Position numbers and translations under genes: made by a program. 64,000 nt of DNA from Treponema sp. (GTDB taxonomy: Bacteria > Spirochaetota > Spirochaetia > Treponematales > Treponemataceae), in the NCBI GenBank assembly GCA_017962965.1, contig JAGCUI010000050.1, positions 1 through 64,000 on the forward strand, in the 5' to 3' direction. Under the pieces are notes generated by a model, which saw only the letters and a list, made by a program, of their open reading frames with translations, had not been told where the DNA came from and did not search any database. Positions 33,710 to 43,670 of this stretch are shown piece by piece; positions within the stretch are counted from its first letter, which is position 1; each line of letters opens with the position of its first letter.

Positions 33710-34501
33710 TTATGTTTCTGCTGATAATACCGAGCTGATTGCTTTTGCAATCAATTCTGTATTCTGCATGTTTTCACCATCAACTTTTTGTTTACTATTT
33801 CCATATGAAGGCTCTGAAATACCAGAACCGTCATATCCAAATCCATCGTTTGTGTTTGTTTCGGTCTTTTCCATTACATATTCATCCATGTCCGGAAGAA
33901 CATCAAGGTCGCCGCCACCAGAAGATGCAGGCTGAACCTTTGGAGCACTTTCATCTACTGTCTGAATTTCTTCAATCTCTTCGAGCTCTTCTTCATCATT
34001 ATTAGATTTAACTTCCGAAGGTTTAACAGATTCTGTGCCCGAAAAGTTTTTATATGTTTCAAGATTTCTAACCGGAATAAAGCCCTGATTGTCGGGAGTA
34101 ACTGAATCGTTTAACTTTGATTCCTTTTTTGCAGAAGCATCCAGATCTGAGTCATTAAGCATCTGATGATTTTGTCCTACTGAATATCTGTTTACGCTTT
34201 CTGTTCTGTCTAATTCCTGATCTTCGATTGTGATATCAACATTGTTTCCGACTGTATTTGAATGAGAAGGTGCAGCTGCTACAGTAGTTGTTGCGGCCTG
34301 AGACAAAGACTGGGAATTATCTACGGCGAGTAAGGTTTTAAATGCAAATGAAACTCCAAAGCCTAAAAGCGCAAAGCCTGCGGCCCATCCGAGTGCCATG
34401 AATAAAACCCTGAAAAATCCTGAATTAGAAAAAATACCGAAAATGAGAGATAAAACAAAGCCAGTAACTGCAAAAGAAACAATTGTCTTAGTAGTGTGCA
34501 A
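33710..34501 (-). CDS. small membrane protein with long acidic tail, flagellar operon
   Basis: A 263-residue protein starting at TTG 34501 with GGGAGG seven bases upstream. Two membrane helices (about 8-30 and 32-58, 'VSFAVTGFVLSLIFGIFS', 'VLFMALGWAAGFALLGFGV') are followed by about 200 acidic, low-complexity residues ('NNDEEELEEIEEIQTVDE'). The last 25 residues ('QNTELIAKAISSVLSAE') are a predicted helix. No family recognised. It lies between flhG and fliA, where other treponemes also carry an unnamed gene. Function unknown. Confidence 0.72.
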   Translation of the reverse strand: MHTTKTIVSFAVTGFVLSLIFGIFSNSGFFRVLFMALGWAAGFALLGFGVSFAFKTLLAVDNSQSLSQAATTTVAAAPSHSNTVGNNVDITIEDQELDRTESVNRYSVGQNHQMLNDSDLDASAKKESKLNDSVTPDNQGFIPVRNLETYKNFSGTESVKPSEVKSNNDEEELEEIEEIQTVDESAPKVQPASSGGGDLDVLPDMDEYVMEKTETNTNDGFGYDGSGISEPSYGNSKQKVDGENMQNTELIAKAISSVLSAET

Positions 34502-34529
34502 TTTTTACCTCCCAATAAAAATTCGTTAA

Positions 34530-34550
34530 TACATTATACATCATAATGTA
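34530..34550. promoter_or_regulatory. perfect 8-bp palindrome between flhG and the next gene
   Basis: TACATTAT-acatc-ATAATGTA, 29 bases ahead of the TTG start of the downstream gene. On the minus strand it includes TATAAT, so it may be an operator over an internal promoter. No good -35 is seen. Confidence 0.4.
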
Positions 34551-34582
34551 TAAAAATCATAGTAAAATTTTCTATATAAGGT

Positions 34583-35458
34583 TTATGCCTTAGGTTTCTT
34601 ACTCAAAAACTTCTTTAAGAATGTTGAAACACCGTCGTTGTATTCAGGTTCAGTCTTTTCGATTTTTCCTACAATGTGCTTCATACAAACAGAAGGTTTA
34701 GAAGTAGGATTTACAAAGATGAACGGTTTTTGTCTGATTACAGAAGCCTGAACAACAGGATCCTCGTAAACAAATCCAAGATATTCAACCTTATAATTCA
34801 AGAACTGACCTACGATATTGATGATTCTTTCTGAAATACGCTTTCCTTCGTCTGCAGAATGAACTCTGTTTACAATGAGCTTGATATCTACAGGGCGGTC
34901 TACGATTTCTGTTGTAATGATTTTGATGATTCCGTATGCATCTGTAATTGCTGTTGGTTCCGGAGTTGTAACAACAAATACTTCGTCAGCGGCAGCTACA
35001 AACTGAAGTACGTTATTTGCAATACCTGCACCTGTATCAATAATGATGATATCTGCATTTCCAAGTGAAGCAAACTGTTTTGCAAAGTAATCAAGCTCGT
35101 CTACGCTCAGGTTTGCAATCTTTGAAAATCCGTTTGCACCGGCAATAAACTTAATACCAAATTCAGTATCGATTATGATATCCTTCATGGTCTTTTTCTT
35201 GTTTATTACATGCATGAGGTTATAGGTTGGTACAATGTTTAGAAGAACATTGACGTTGGCCATACCAAGGTCTCCGTCTATAAGGATTACTTTTTTACCC
35301 AGCTGGGCGTAAGCAATGGCCATGTTAACTGCAAAGTTAGTTTTACCAACACCCCCCTTACCGCTGGTTACGGCGATAATTCTTGTAGTGTGCTTCTCTG
35401 CCTTTGGTGCCGAGCCATCCTGCATTAATTCTCTTAATTCTTCTGCCTGTTCTTCCAT
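34583..35458 (-). CDS. flhG: MinD-like ATPase controlling flagellar number
   Basis: A 291-residue FlhG/YlxH/FleN. I start it at ATG 35458, one base after the flhF stop, because GGAG lies nine bases upstream. An upstream in-frame start at 35506 would overlap flhF by 47 bases without a better ribosome site. The deviant Walker A 'SGKGGVGKT' (about 32-40), '[15 protein letters not shown]' and 'IIIDTGAGI' are visible, and the C-terminus '[12 protein letters not shown]' is basic. FlhG works with FlhF to set the number and place of flagella. In spirochetes these lie at the cell poles in the periplasm. Confidence 0.95.
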   Translation of the reverse strand: MEEQAEELRELMQDGSAPKAEKHTTRIIAVTSGKGGVGKTNFAVNMAIAYAQLGKKVILIDGDLGMANVNVLLNIVPTYNLMHVINKKKTMKDIIIDTEFGIKFIAGANGFSKIANLSVDELDYFAKQFASLGNADIIIIDTGAGIANNVLQFVAAADEVFVVTTPEPTAITDAYGIIKIITTEIVDRPVDIKLIVNRVHSADEGKRISERIINIVGQFLNYKVEYLGFVYEDPVVQASVIRQKPFIFVNPTSKPSVCMKHIVGKIEKTEPEYNDGVSTFLKKFLSKKPKA

Positions 35459-35459
35459 A

Positions 35460-36698
35460 CTATTTTTCTCCAAAATGGTCTTCGATATGGATTCTGTCAA
35501 TATCAAAGCCGCTTAAATTTTTTAAGATATCAATTACATCAGCTTTCTTGATATTACGTGGAACGCGCTGTCCGTCTGTAATATAAGAAATGCTTTTATG
35601 TCTTTCCCATAAAACACTGATGATGTTTCCAAATTGTTTTGTTTCATCACATTTTGTGACAATTACCGACGAGTAATCAAAAGGCTCATAATTACGGAAA
35701 ATGTTATGAAGATCGCTCGCCTTGGTAGACGCACATACAGAAAGATAAATTGTAGGATTCATTTTTACGTCCAGAATATTTTTCATCTCGCTGATGTGAG
35801 TTGCATCGTTAGGGCTGTAGCCGCTTGTATCAATAAAGATGTAGTCTACGTGCTCTTTGTATTCTTCGTAAATCTGTGCTACATCCTCTGCTGTTTCTGC
35901 TTTGAGTACATTTTTATTAAGGATTTCTCCAAACTTTGCAAGCTGTTCAAGGGCACCTACACGCATTGTATCAATTGTTACAATACAAATTTCAGGATTA
36001 GTTATTTTTTTTGTTTTTGCATCCAAGATTGAATTGGAAGCAAGCTTTGCAATTGTCGTTGTTTTTCCAACTCCTGTAGGTCCTACAATGATGATTACGT
36101 GAGGAGGACGCACAACTCTTTCGGGAGCAATTTCGATTGATTCACCAATCCAGTCTACAACATAGCGTTCTACAAGTTTAAAATCTTCAAGCTGTTCTAA
36201 AGAAAACTGTGAACGGATTTTTTCTGTAATCATTCTGATGTATGGAAGTGTGAATTCATTTTCTGCCAAAAGATTTTCTATTTTTGTGATTGTTTCAGGA
36301 GTGTCTTCTGATTTATTCTTCATGGTTATTCCCATAGAAGCAAGCTGACTTGTCATTTCCTGAATCTGAGTAGACATCTGGTTTAATGTATTTGTAAGTA
36401 AAACATCCTTTTGCTGCTGTAAGATTGCATCCCTGTTTTTCTGAAGACGTTCTTCTTCCGAAGCTTTTTTCTGTTCTGAATAATAATTTGTATCGTTATC
36501 GTAAATCTTTTTGTGAGGAACTGTGTAAGTAACAACCTGAACTTCCTTCTGTCTTAAACCAAAAAGTCCTACATGCTTTAATTTTGTTTCCTTACTTTCG
36601 ATTTTGTAATCATTACCATACTGGGCATAAAGCTTTTGTCTGCATTCTGCTAAAGTGTCGGCTTCTATTGTCTGTCTAATTTCATTTTCAAACTGCAT
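35460..36698 (-). CDS. flhF: SRP-family GTPase FlhF
   Basis: A 412-residue FlhF. The N-terminal 60 residues ('[20 protein letters not shown]') precede a basic linker, an N domain (about 140-195) and the G domain with '[16 protein letters not shown]' (205-220), '[15 protein letters not shown]', '[12 protein letters not shown]' and 'VIVTKCDET'. FlhF recruits early flagellar parts to the pole. Next upstream is flhA, seven bases away. The order flhA-flhF-flhG is conserved in flagellated bacteria. Confidence 0.96.
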   Translation of the reverse strand: MQFENEIRQTIEADTLAECRQKLYAQYGNDYKIESKETKLKHVGLFGLRQKEVQVVTYTVPHKKIYDNDTNYYSEQKKASEEERLQKNRDAILQQQKDVLLTNTLNQMSTQIQEMTSQLASMGITMKNKSEDTPETITKIENLLAENEFTLPYIRMITEKIRSQFSLEQLEDFKLVERYVVDWIGESIEIAPERVVRPPHVIIIVGPTGVGKTTTIAKLASNSILDAKTKKITNPEICIVTIDTMRVGALEQLAKFGEILNKNVLKAETAEDVAQIYEEYKEHVDYIFIDTSGYSPNDATHISEMKNILDVKMNPTIYLSVCASTKASDLHNIFRNYEPFDYSSVIVTKCDETKQFGNIISVLWERHKSISYITDGQRVPRNIKKADVIDILKNLSGFDIDRIHIEDHFGEK

Positions 36699-36704
36699 AC
36701 GTTT

Positions 36705-38813
36705 TTATTCCTCACCATCAGTAATTTCATCAACGATTTCGATTTTTACAGAGCGACCTGCCCCATACAATTCCATATCAGAAAGAACAACTACGCCAGG
36801 CATTTCCCTTTCGATTGAAACATGCACAAGCTGACGAATGGCACTTACACAAAGGATAATCGGCTGATATCCCTTTTCGTTTACACGAGCCAGCGAACCG
36901 CTTATTGCAGAAATCCACTTTCTCTGATCTACAGGGTCAAAGGCAACATAAGGTCTTGATCCATCCTCCGGAATGTAAGCATGGTTTTGAACCAATTCCG
37001 AAAGTCCCTGGGAAAGTCGCATAACCCTGAGCTTTTTATCTTCAGGATCTGCATACTGCATACAAATCTGTAATCCAAGAGCCTGACGAACCTTTTCTGT
37101 AAGTTCCCAAGGATTTTTTGAAATGCCTGCGTAGTTTGCAAGAGTTTCCAGAATAGTAACGATGTTTCTGATAGAAACCTTTTCTTCCAGAAGATTCTGC
37201 AAAACCTTTTCGATCTGTCCGTAAGAAAGCTTGGCTGTATTCAAAACTTCGTCTACAAGAACAGGGTTCTTTTCTTTAACTGTATCGAGAATAGCAGAAA
37301 CTTCCTGACGACCGAGCATCTCTGCTGCATGGGCACGAATGATTTCTGTAAGGTGGGTTGCGATAATTGTTGGTGGGTCTACAATTACGTAACCTGCACT
37401 TTCGGCTTCTGACCTTCGGTCTTCCGGTAACCAGATTGCATCCATTCCAAAAGCAGGGTCCTTGGTTTTTTCGCCCTGAATCGGATTTATAACAGAACCG
37501 GTATCCATACACATATAATATCCAAGACGGATATTTGCATGGCCGGCTTCAATTCCCTTAATTTTAAAACTGTAGTCGTTTGGATCAAGAGTCATGTTAT
37601 CCTGAATACGAATCTTTGGAATAACAAAACCCATATCAAGCTTTGCTTCGTTACGGATACGTGTAATGCGTTCCAGAAGCTCAGCACCTTTTTCTTTACT
37701 AACAAGAGGAATAAGTGCATAACCAAGCTCAAGCGAAAGAGAATCCAAAAGAGGAATCTTTTCTGCATCTGCACTTGCTGCCGCTCCCTGCGCCTGCTTT
37801 CCTTCTTTTTCCTGAAGCTTTTCTGCTTCCCTCTTTTCCTGGGTTCTTGAAAGTCTGAAACCGATGAAAATGAAAATTCCGCCAATCGGGAACAAAAGCC
37901 ATACACGAAGAGGTATTGCTGCAACACAAAGAATTGCACCAACGATTATGTACATATGACCGGATCTTGTAAAATCCTGTTCAAGCTGCTGGCCCAGAGG
38001 TTCATCTGTTTTAGTACCAGTTACAAGTAAACCGGTTGCAAAAGAAATGATTAAGGATGGCAGCTGTGACATAAGACCGTCACCGATTGTGAGTGAAGAA
38101 TAAACTGCAAATGCTTTTGAAGCATCAAGGTTATATTTTGCGTTTGTAACCCCGACTATAACACCGCCTAGAAGGTTTACAACTGTAATAAAGATACCAG
38201 CCTTTACACTACCGCTAACGAACTTAGAAGAACCGTCCATGTTAGAGTAAAAGTCAACTTCCTTACGGATGGCATCTTTTAATCTGAGTGCTTCCTGGTC
38301 ATCAATAATTCCGGCATTAAGACGGTTATCAACATCAAAGTATTTCTGGGTCATGGAATCAAGACTGAATCTTGCTGCAACTTCTGATACACGTCCAGAA
38401 CCCTTTGTAACTACGAGAACCTGAACAACAATCAAAATGATAAAGATTACAAATCCAAGAACAATATTCTTGCCGGCAACGATTTCGGCAAAGGCTTGTA
38501 CCATGCTGCTCTGAGCGGCCTTGTCGGCACCGTTATTCATCAAAATCAATCTTGTAGAAGCAACGTTTATACCAAGGCCGAACATTGTCTGGAACAAAAT
38601 AATTCTTGGAAATGTCTGGAAATCAGAGGCACGAGGCGTATTTAAAACTGCAAGAAGAACAACAAAGCTTCCGGCAAGGTTTAAAATCATAAATAAGTCG
38701 ATAAGAATTTTAGGGATTGGAATAAAAATGAGAAGTACTATTGCTACAACTAAAACAGCAACATAATTTTTTGAAATGAAATTCGAAATTTTCCCTCGAC
38801 CTTCGTTTGCCAT
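36705..38813 (-). CDS. flhA: flagellar export gate protein FlhA
   Basis: A 702-residue FlhA. Eight membrane helices occupy residues 15-335, with the FHIPEP-type loop 'VDNRLNAGIIDDQEALRLKD' and 'EVAARFSLDSMTQKYFDVDN'. The cytoplasmic C-terminal ring domain (360-702) contains 'IPLVSKEKGAELLERI' and 'GAGRSVKIEIVDEITDGEE' at the end. FlhA forms the nonameric ring that docks chaperone-substrate complexes in the flagellar type III export machine. Confidence 0.97.
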   Translation of the reverse strand: MANEGRGKISNFISKNYVAVLVVAIVLLIFIPIPKILIDLFMILNLAGSFVVLLAVLNTPRASDFQTFPRIILFQTMFGLGINVASTRLILMNNGADKAAQSSMVQAFAEIVAGKNIVLGFVIFIILIVVQVLVVTKGSGRVSEVAARFSLDSMTQKYFDVDNRLNAGIIDDQEALRLKDAIRKEVDFYSNMDGSSKFVSGSVKAGIFITVVNLLGGVIVGVTNAKYNLDASKAFAVYSSLTIGDGLMSQLPSLIISFATGLLVTGTKTDEPLGQQLEQDFTRSGHMYIIVGAILCVAAIPLRVWLLFPIGGIFIFIGFRLSRTQEKREAEKLQEKEGKQAQGAAASADAEKIPLLDSLSLELGYALIPLVSKEKGAELLERITRIRNEAKLDMGFVIPKIRIQDNMTLDPNDYSFKIKGIEAGHANIRLGYYMCMDTGSVINPIQGEKTKDPAFGMDAIWLPEDRRSEAESAGYVIVDPPTIIATHLTEIIRAHAAEMLGRQEVSAILDTVKEKNPVLVDEVLNTAKLSYGQIEKVLQNLLEEKVSIRNIVTILETLANYAGISKNPWELTEKVRQALGLQICMQYADPEDKKLRVMRLSQGLSELVQNHAYIPEDGSRPYVAFDPVDQRKWISAISGSLARVNEKGYQPIILCVSAIRQLVHVSIEREMPGVVVLSDMELYGAGRSVKIEIVDEITDGEE

Positions 38814-38836
38814 TAGTCCCCACCCAGCAAATTATC

Positions 38837-39901
38837 TTAAGAAGAATATTTATCTAAATGACTGTATATAAGAGAAATCGCCTTATAATACGTCTCTGGT
38901 ATTATAGCACCAACTTGCGTTTCTGTATATAGTCCACGTGCAACTGGTTTATTTTCCACAATTGGAACGTTATTTTCAGTTGCGATTCTCCTCATGGTTA
39001 AAGCCAGCTGATCTTCTCCCTTTGCCGTAACCTTTGGAGCTTCATCACCCTGCGTAACATCGTATTTTAATGCAACCGCAAAGTGTGTAGGGTTTGTAAT
39101 TACTACATCGGAAGCGGCAACTGCCTTTGGAATATTCTGCGATAAAAGCTGCTGCTGCATCTGTCTGAGCCTTGATTTTACTTCAGGATCACCTTCGAGT
39201 TCCTTATACTCTTCCTTTACTTCCTGCTTTGTCATCTTCATAGACTCACGGAATTCCCTTCTCTGGATAAAATAATCCGGGATGGAAATAACAAGAAAAA
39301 GCACTGCAACAATCAATAAAAGCTTTGCAGCCATGGTTGCGATTTTTCCGATTGCATTAAAAATCTGTCCGTTTTTGATGATTTCGATTAAAACATATAT
39401 ATCGTCGCTTATCAAAAAGAAAGCGATGATTACGATTACAGTTACCTTTAACATTGACTTTGCAATATTAAAAAGACCCTTTCCAGAAAAAAGAGTTTTA
39501 CGGAAGAACTCTCCAAAACGCGGAATAATATTCGAAAACTTTGGCTGTATTGGTTTTAAGCTGAAAACAATTCCCCTTGTCTGAATAACGTTTCCGATAA
39601 ATGCAGCAAGGGCTCCAACCAAAGCCACCGGAATAACGATTTTAAATATCTCTACAAGGAAAAATGACATTAATTTAGGGTCATTTATATAAACATCATG
39701 GCATTTATTAAAATAGAATGTATAAATTTGTATACACTGTGATAAAATGTATCGGCCTAAGAAGATGAGCATAACGACGCAAAGAAGTATTACAAGCGCA
39801 GAACTTACTTCCTGACTTTTTGCGACACGGCCTTCCTTTCTGGCCTGCTCTAATTTGTACTCCGACGGTTCTTCGGTTCTTCCTTCGTCTTCGGCAGCCA
39901 A
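38837..39901 (-). CDS. flhB: flagellar export switch protein FlhB
   Basis: A 354-residue FlhB with four membrane helices between residues 30 and 215 and the self-cleaving C-terminal domain, where 'ITNPTHFAVALKY' carries NPTH at 270-273. The N-terminal 'EGRTEEPSEYKLEQARKEGR' is typical. Cleavage between Asn and Pro switches export from rod/hook to filament substrates. The stop-start junction with fliR is tight (no gap). Confidence 0.97.
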   Translation of the reverse strand: MAAEDEGRTEEPSEYKLEQARKEGRVAKSQEVSSALVILLCVVMLIFLGRYILSQCIQIYTFYFNKCHDVYINDPKLMSFFLVEIFKIVIPVALVGALAAFIGNVIQTRGIVFSLKPIQPKFSNIIPRFGEFFRKTLFSGKGLFNIAKSMLKVTVIVIIAFFLISDDIYVLIEIIKNGQIFNAIGKIATMAAKLLLIVAVLFLVISIPDYFIQRREFRESMKMTKQEVKEEYKELEGDPEVKSRLRQMQQQLLSQNIPKAVAASDVVITNPTHFAVALKYDVTQGDEAPKVTAKGEDQLALTMRRIATENNVPIVENKPVARGLYTETQVGAIIPETYYKAISLIYSHLDKYSS

Positions 39902-40708
39902 CTACTTTATTCCCCCGCTTATCCTGGTAAATAAGGTTTCTAAAAATCCAAATCCTTTAACAAACGAATTGATAAAGAAATCACACATGTATGGTAATAA
40001 GGTTGCAATCAGATAAAACGAAACTAAAATCATAATCGGAAAACCTTCGGAAAGGAGGTTCATCTGAGGAGCAGCCTTAGACAAAAGTCCTGTACAAACA
40101 GAAATTAAAAGAAGGGTTCCCATCAAAGGAAGTGAAATTACTAAAGCATCTGCAAAAAGCTTTGTAAGGCCAGAGAGCATAAACTTTACAAAATGCTCGT
40201 TATTGGTAACTACACTAAATGCATTAAGGCTTTTAAAGCTTGTAACAAGTCCACCTAAAAAGAGGCGCTGAAACCACTGGCACTGAATAAAAATGTAAAT
40301 GGCCATGAAGTTAAAAAACTGTCCCATCAAAGGGTTTTCAACCTGGGCTAAAGAGTCGTAAGTACTTGCTGCACTAAAGCCCATCTGAAAGGCTGTAAAC
40401 TGTCCGGCTGTACTAAAGGCTCCGAATATAATCGTAATATAAAAACCAAGTACAACTCCGATTAAACCTTCTCCTGCTAAAACCAAAATATAATAAATTG
40501 AAAAGGCTCCGTCTGGGTTATAAAAATCCTTATAGGCAGAAAAATCAAGAGTGCTGAAAATAAAAAAAGCCATGTATCCGGCAAGTGCGATTTTTACAAT
40601 TCTTGAAACCGAACGCATGGAAAATAACGGCAGGGTCAAAAGCATGGCAAAGCATCGAACATAAACCAGGAGGAAAACAGGTGCTCTTGAAAGGATACTG
40701 TCTATCAT
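39902..40708 (-). CDS. fliR: flagellar export gate protein FliR
   Basis: A 268-residue hydrophobic protein with six predicted helices. 'FAMLLTLPLFSMRSVSRIVK' near the start and 'YITIIFGAFSTAGQFTAFQM' with 'GFSAASTYDSLAQVENPLMG' (about 109-128) match FliR. It joins FliP and FliQ in the export gate channel. It starts 14 bases after the fliQ stop. Confidence 0.95.
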   Translation of the reverse strand: MIDSILSRAPVFLLVYVRCFAMLLTLPLFSMRSVSRIVKIALAGYMAFFIFSTLDFSAYKDFYNPDGAFSIYYILVLAGEGLIGVVLGFYITIIFGAFSTAGQFTAFQMGFSAASTYDSLAQVENPLMGQFFNFMAIYIFIQCQWFQRLFLGGLVTSFKSLNAFSVVTNNEHFVKFMLSGLTKLFADALVISLPLMGTLLLISVCTGLLSKAAPQMNLLSEGFPIMILVSFYLIATLLPYMCDFFINSFVKGFGFLETLFTRISGGIK

Positions 40709-40721
40709 CAGCCTTTACCAC

Positions 40722-40991
40722 CTACCCCGCAACTTGAGGTATCATCTGGAAGATTCTGATTGTGTATTGAGAAAGTGATGCGAACATTGTTCCTCCAAGA
40801 AGTGCAATCATTAAAAGAATTACAATCAGCTTTGGAAGAAAAGTTAATGTCTGTTCCTGAATTGAAGTTACTGCCTGAAGAATTGCAACAATAAGACCAA
40901 CAATTAAAGCAACGATTAAAATTGGTGCTACTAAAGAGATTGTCTGAGTTACTGCTCCGCGCATTAAAGAAATTACCTGACCTAAACTCAT
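40722..40991 (-). CDS. fliQ: flagellar export gate protein FliQ
   Basis: An 89-residue protein with two membrane helices ('ISLVAPILIVALIVGLIVAI' and 'LIVILLMIALLGGTMFASLS') and the 'LQAVTSIQEQTLTFLPKLI' link that defines FliQ. Length equals that of other FliQ proteins. It lies nine bases behind fliP. Four copies are expected in the gate complex. Confidence 0.95.
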   Translation of the reverse strand: MSLGQVISLMRGAVTQTISLVAPILIVALIVGLIVAILQAVTSIQEQTLTFLPKLIVILLMIALLGGTMFASLSQYTIRIFQMIPQVAG

Positions 40992-41000
40992 CTAAGCCCC

Positions 41001-41813
41001 CTAACGCGCCACAGACAGGAACAACTGCTGTGTTAATAATCCCCATCCGTCTACTAAAACAAAGAGAATAAGCTTGAACGGCATGGAAATCTGAACCGGC
41101 GGGAGCATCATCATACCCATTGCCATGAGGATGCTCGCCACGACCATATCTATAATGATAAACGGTATGTATAGCAAAATACCTATTTTAAATGCAATTG
41201 TAAGCTCGTGGATGATGTAAGCAGGAATTAAAATATAAGTTGGAACATCATCCTTTGTTTTTGGCTTTTCCATCTTAGCCATGCTCATAAAGGTTTTGAT
41301 ATAACTTGTATCATCGGACATCTGCACGAACATAAAATCCCTGATTGGTGCTTCTGCCTGCTTGTATGCTTCTTCTATACCAACTTTTCCGTCGGAAAGC
41401 GGCTTTAAGGAATTGTCGTAAATCTTTGTAAAGGTTGGCCACATGATAAAGATTGTCATAAAGAAAGCAATACCGTTTAATACTGCTGTTGGCGGAACCT
41501 GCTGGAGCGAAAGTGCTCTTTTAATAAAATCAAGTACTATTGAAAATCTTAAAAAACAGGTTACTAAGATTAAGATACTTGGCGCCAGAGAAAGGATTGT
41601 AAGAAGAATTAAAAGTCTTACGGAAAAAGCAACTTCGTTTCCCGAGCGTGGTTCTGTAATCTGCACTGCAATGTTGGGAACCTGTAAAGGACGTGCATCA
41701 TTTTGCATTTCTGTTGTTCCCTGAGGCGCACGAGGAGCCTGCTGTGCAAAAACAGAAAGCGGAGAAAAAAGAAGAATTGCCATTAAAAATAATACTTTGA
41801 TTTTACCTTTCAT
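41001..41813 (-). CDS. fliP: flagellar export gate protein FliP
   Basis: A 270-residue FliP with a signal-like first helix ('VLFLMAILLFSPLSVFAQ'), and the family stretches 'LLTILSLAPSILILVTCFLR', 'LQQVPPTAVLNGIAFFMT' and 'IDMVVASILMAMGMMMLPPV'. Five copies form the core of the export gate. The ATG overlaps fliO by 11 bases. Confidence 0.96.
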   Translation of the reverse strand: MKGKIKVLFLMAILLFSPLSVFAQQAPRAPQGTTEMQNDARPLQVPNIAVQITEPRSGNEVAFSVRLLILLTILSLAPSILILVTCFLRFSIVLDFIKRALSLQQVPPTAVLNGIAFFMTIFIMWPTFTKIYDNSLKPLSDGKVGIEEAYKQAEAPIRDFMFVQMSDDTSYIKTFMSMAKMEKPKTKDDVPTYILIPAYIIHELTIAFKIGILLYIPFIIIDMVVASILMAMGMMMLPPVQISMPFKLILFVLVDGWGLLTQQLFLSVAR

Positions 41814-42450
41814 TTTTTACCTGCGTATCTTCTCTTTTATTTTTAGAAAGATTATTAATCTTTTTTTCTGCATCATCAAAAATATTTTTCTTGTCGCGAG
41901 GACCATTTGGCATAAACATATCAAGCACGTCGCTAAAGTTCATAGGCTTTTTGACTGTCTGCTTTTTGTCAAAGTTTAAATTCAAGGCATCTACAAGCTC
42001 TTTATCTTCAAGCTCGCCGATTAAATTTATACCGCCGTCTGTTACGCCCAAAATATATGCATGTTCAAGTAAGGTTACTATTTCGATAGATTTTCCAGGA
42101 GAAAGAGTTAATGAAGAAACACGGCGCAAAAAGTCATCATCACTTTTGGAAATATTACTCTTTCTTTTAAAGAACCACATAAGGCCGTAAATAACAGCGA
42201 TTATGAGGATTAAAAAAACAATCATTTTTACGATTGTGCCGAATGATGAAGGAGATTTAAATTCTATATCTGTTCCGGGATTATCAGAAAAATAATCATC
42301 AACTTCTGTAGAAGCCGGTGTTTGAGAATTATCTGTTATTTCTGCAGTCTGATTAGACTCTGCATTTTGATCTGCATCTTGAGAATAAAAATTAAAAGAC
42401 ACAGCAAATATTAATAATACTGCTGTTAAAAGTTTTTTAGACATCACCAA
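41803..42450 (-). CDS. fliO: flagellar export assembly protein FliO/FliZ
   Basis: A 215-residue protein with a signal-like N-terminus, an acidic periplasmic stretch (25-65), one membrane helix ('IVKMIVFLILIIAVIYGLMW') and a basic cytoplasmic part ('VSSLTLSPGKSIEIVTLLEH', 'YILGVTDGGINLIGEL') that matches FliO. Three in-frame starts lie together (TTG 42450, GTG 42447, ATG 42444). GGTGGG upstream suits GTG or TTG best. FliO helps FliP assembly. Longer than the enterobacterial protein, as usual in spirochetes. Confidence 0.85.
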   Translation of the reverse strand: MVMSKKLLTAVLLIFAVSFNFYSQDADQNAESNQTAEITDNSQTPASTEVDDYFSDNPGTDIEFKSPSSFGTIVKMIVFLILIIAVIYGLMWFFKRKSNISKSDDDFLRRVSSLTLSPGKSIEIVTLLEHAYILGVTDGGINLIGELEDKELVDALNLNFDKKQTVKKPMNFSDVLDMFMPNGPRDKKNIFDDAEKKINNLSKNKREDTQVKNER

Positions 42451-42497
42451 TTTTTCCCACCCATTAAAATCGGTTATATATATTTTTTAGTAATTGC

Positions 42498-43670
42498 TTA
42501 GCTTAATTCGTTTACGCGTTCCATTGGAGAAAGGATTTCGGTTACACGAACACCAAAGTTTTCGTCGATGACTACAACTTCTCCCTTAGCAATTGGTTTA
42601 TGGTTTACAAGAATATCAACTGGTTCACCGGCAAGCTTATCAAGCTCGATGATTGTACCTTCGCCCATACCAAGAATATCTTTGATAGATTTCTTTGTAC
42701 GACCAAGTTCTACAGTCATTTCCATGAAAACATCCATAATTAAACCGATGTTTCCCTGTTCTCCGCCTGCTACTCCAGTAGAAAGTGTTGGATATTGTAA
42801 AGACTGAACATTAGGAACATTCATTCCCATGTTTACACCCATATTATTTGGCATCTGCATACCCATATTAGGCATCTGCATCTGCATTCCCATATTTGGC
42901 ATCTGATTACTCATTTGAGCTCCCATCATATTTCCCATTGGATTTGGAGCAGCCATTCCTCCGCCCATGCCAGCTGCCATATTTCCCATACCAGCCAATT
43001 CCTGAACTGGTTCTTCACCTGCATTACCACCTAAAGCTGTAGACATCTTTTCGGCAATATCGCCTCCAAGACATTCCCACAATGTGTAGGCTGTTCCGTC
43101 TAATGTTAAAGGATAACTTGTTAATACAAATTCTCCCTGAGGGAACATAATCATTGCTTTAGATTCGTTTGAAGTTTCTGGTGAACCGTTTGCAAGTCCA
43201 GGAAGCTTTCCTGTAGCATCAAGTGCATTAATCTGTGCGCTTGTATGTGTTGCAACAAGTTCAGAAACTACAGAAAGAACAACATCATCAACATCTGCTG
43301 TTTCTTCTTTATTTACAAGAGAGAATACTTTTAAGGCAAAGTCAGATGACAAAAGGTACATGTGGCTTCCCTTTGCTCCCTCTGTATAATCCATAGAAAC
43401 CGAAATAACTACTTCAGGAAGTTTAGAAAGAACTTTATCTCTATCTGTGAGTTCTGCAACAGGATTCTCAACTTTAAATGCAGCTCCAGTATATTTGTTG
43501 ATATTCTCTTCGAGCTTACCTTTTAAGTCATCAGCAAGCTTCTGCAAAGTAGAGATATCAATACTGTAATTTGGGCCATTTCCAACATGACCAGATGAGT
43601 TTAATCCATCGATTGCAACACCTGAAAGCAATGCATCAATTTCGTCTTGTGAGATAGCACCATCACTCAT
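42498..43670 (-). CDS. fliY: flagellar motor switch protein FliY (FliN-type, CheC-like middle domain)
   Basis: A 390-residue switch protein. The N-terminal 'ISQDEIDALLSGV' peptide resembles the CheY-P binding motif of FliM. Residues 40-220 are a CheC-like domain, in which the motif S-x3-E-x2-N appears as 'SVVSELVA' (133-140) with Ala in place of Asn. Residues 226-284 are a Met-rich linker. Residues 305-388 are the SpoA/FliN domain ('FMEMTVELGRTKKSIKDILG', 'LDKLAGEPVDILVNHKPIAK'). It forms the C-ring with FliM. The ATG overlaps fliM by eight bases. Confidence 0.95.
   Translation of the reverse strand: MSDGAISQDEIDALLSGVAIDGLNSSGHVGNGPNYSIDISTLQKLADDLKGKLEENINKYTGAAFKVENPVAELTDRDKVLSKLPEVVISVSMDYTEGAKGSHMYLLSSDFALKVFSLVNKEETADVDDVVLSVVSELVATHTSAQINALDATGKLPGLANGSPETSNESKAMIMFPQGEFVLTSYPLTLDGTAYTLWECLGGDIAEKMSTALGGNAGEEPVQELAGMGNMAAGMGGGMAAPNPMGNMMGAQMSNQMPNMGMQMQMPNMGMQMPNNMGVNMGMNVPNVQSLQYPTLSTGVAGGEQGNIGLIMDVFMEMTVELGRTKKSIKDILGMGEGTIIELDKLAGEPVDILVNHKPIAKGEVVVIDENFGVRVTEILSPMERVNELS
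42819..42995 (-). repeat. Met/Asn/Gly-rich coding repeat within fliY
   Basis: Codes for about residues 226-284 of FliY, where 19 methionines occur between 228 and 283. Short units such as 'PNMGMQMQ' and 'PNMGMQMP' are repeated. It joins the CheC-like and FliN-like domains. Confidence 0.8.

Noticed and set aside
33282-33935. 217-residue open frame antisense to fliA
   Set aside because: It lies wholly opposite fliA and its neighbour, whose families are certain, and it has no promoter or ribosome site.
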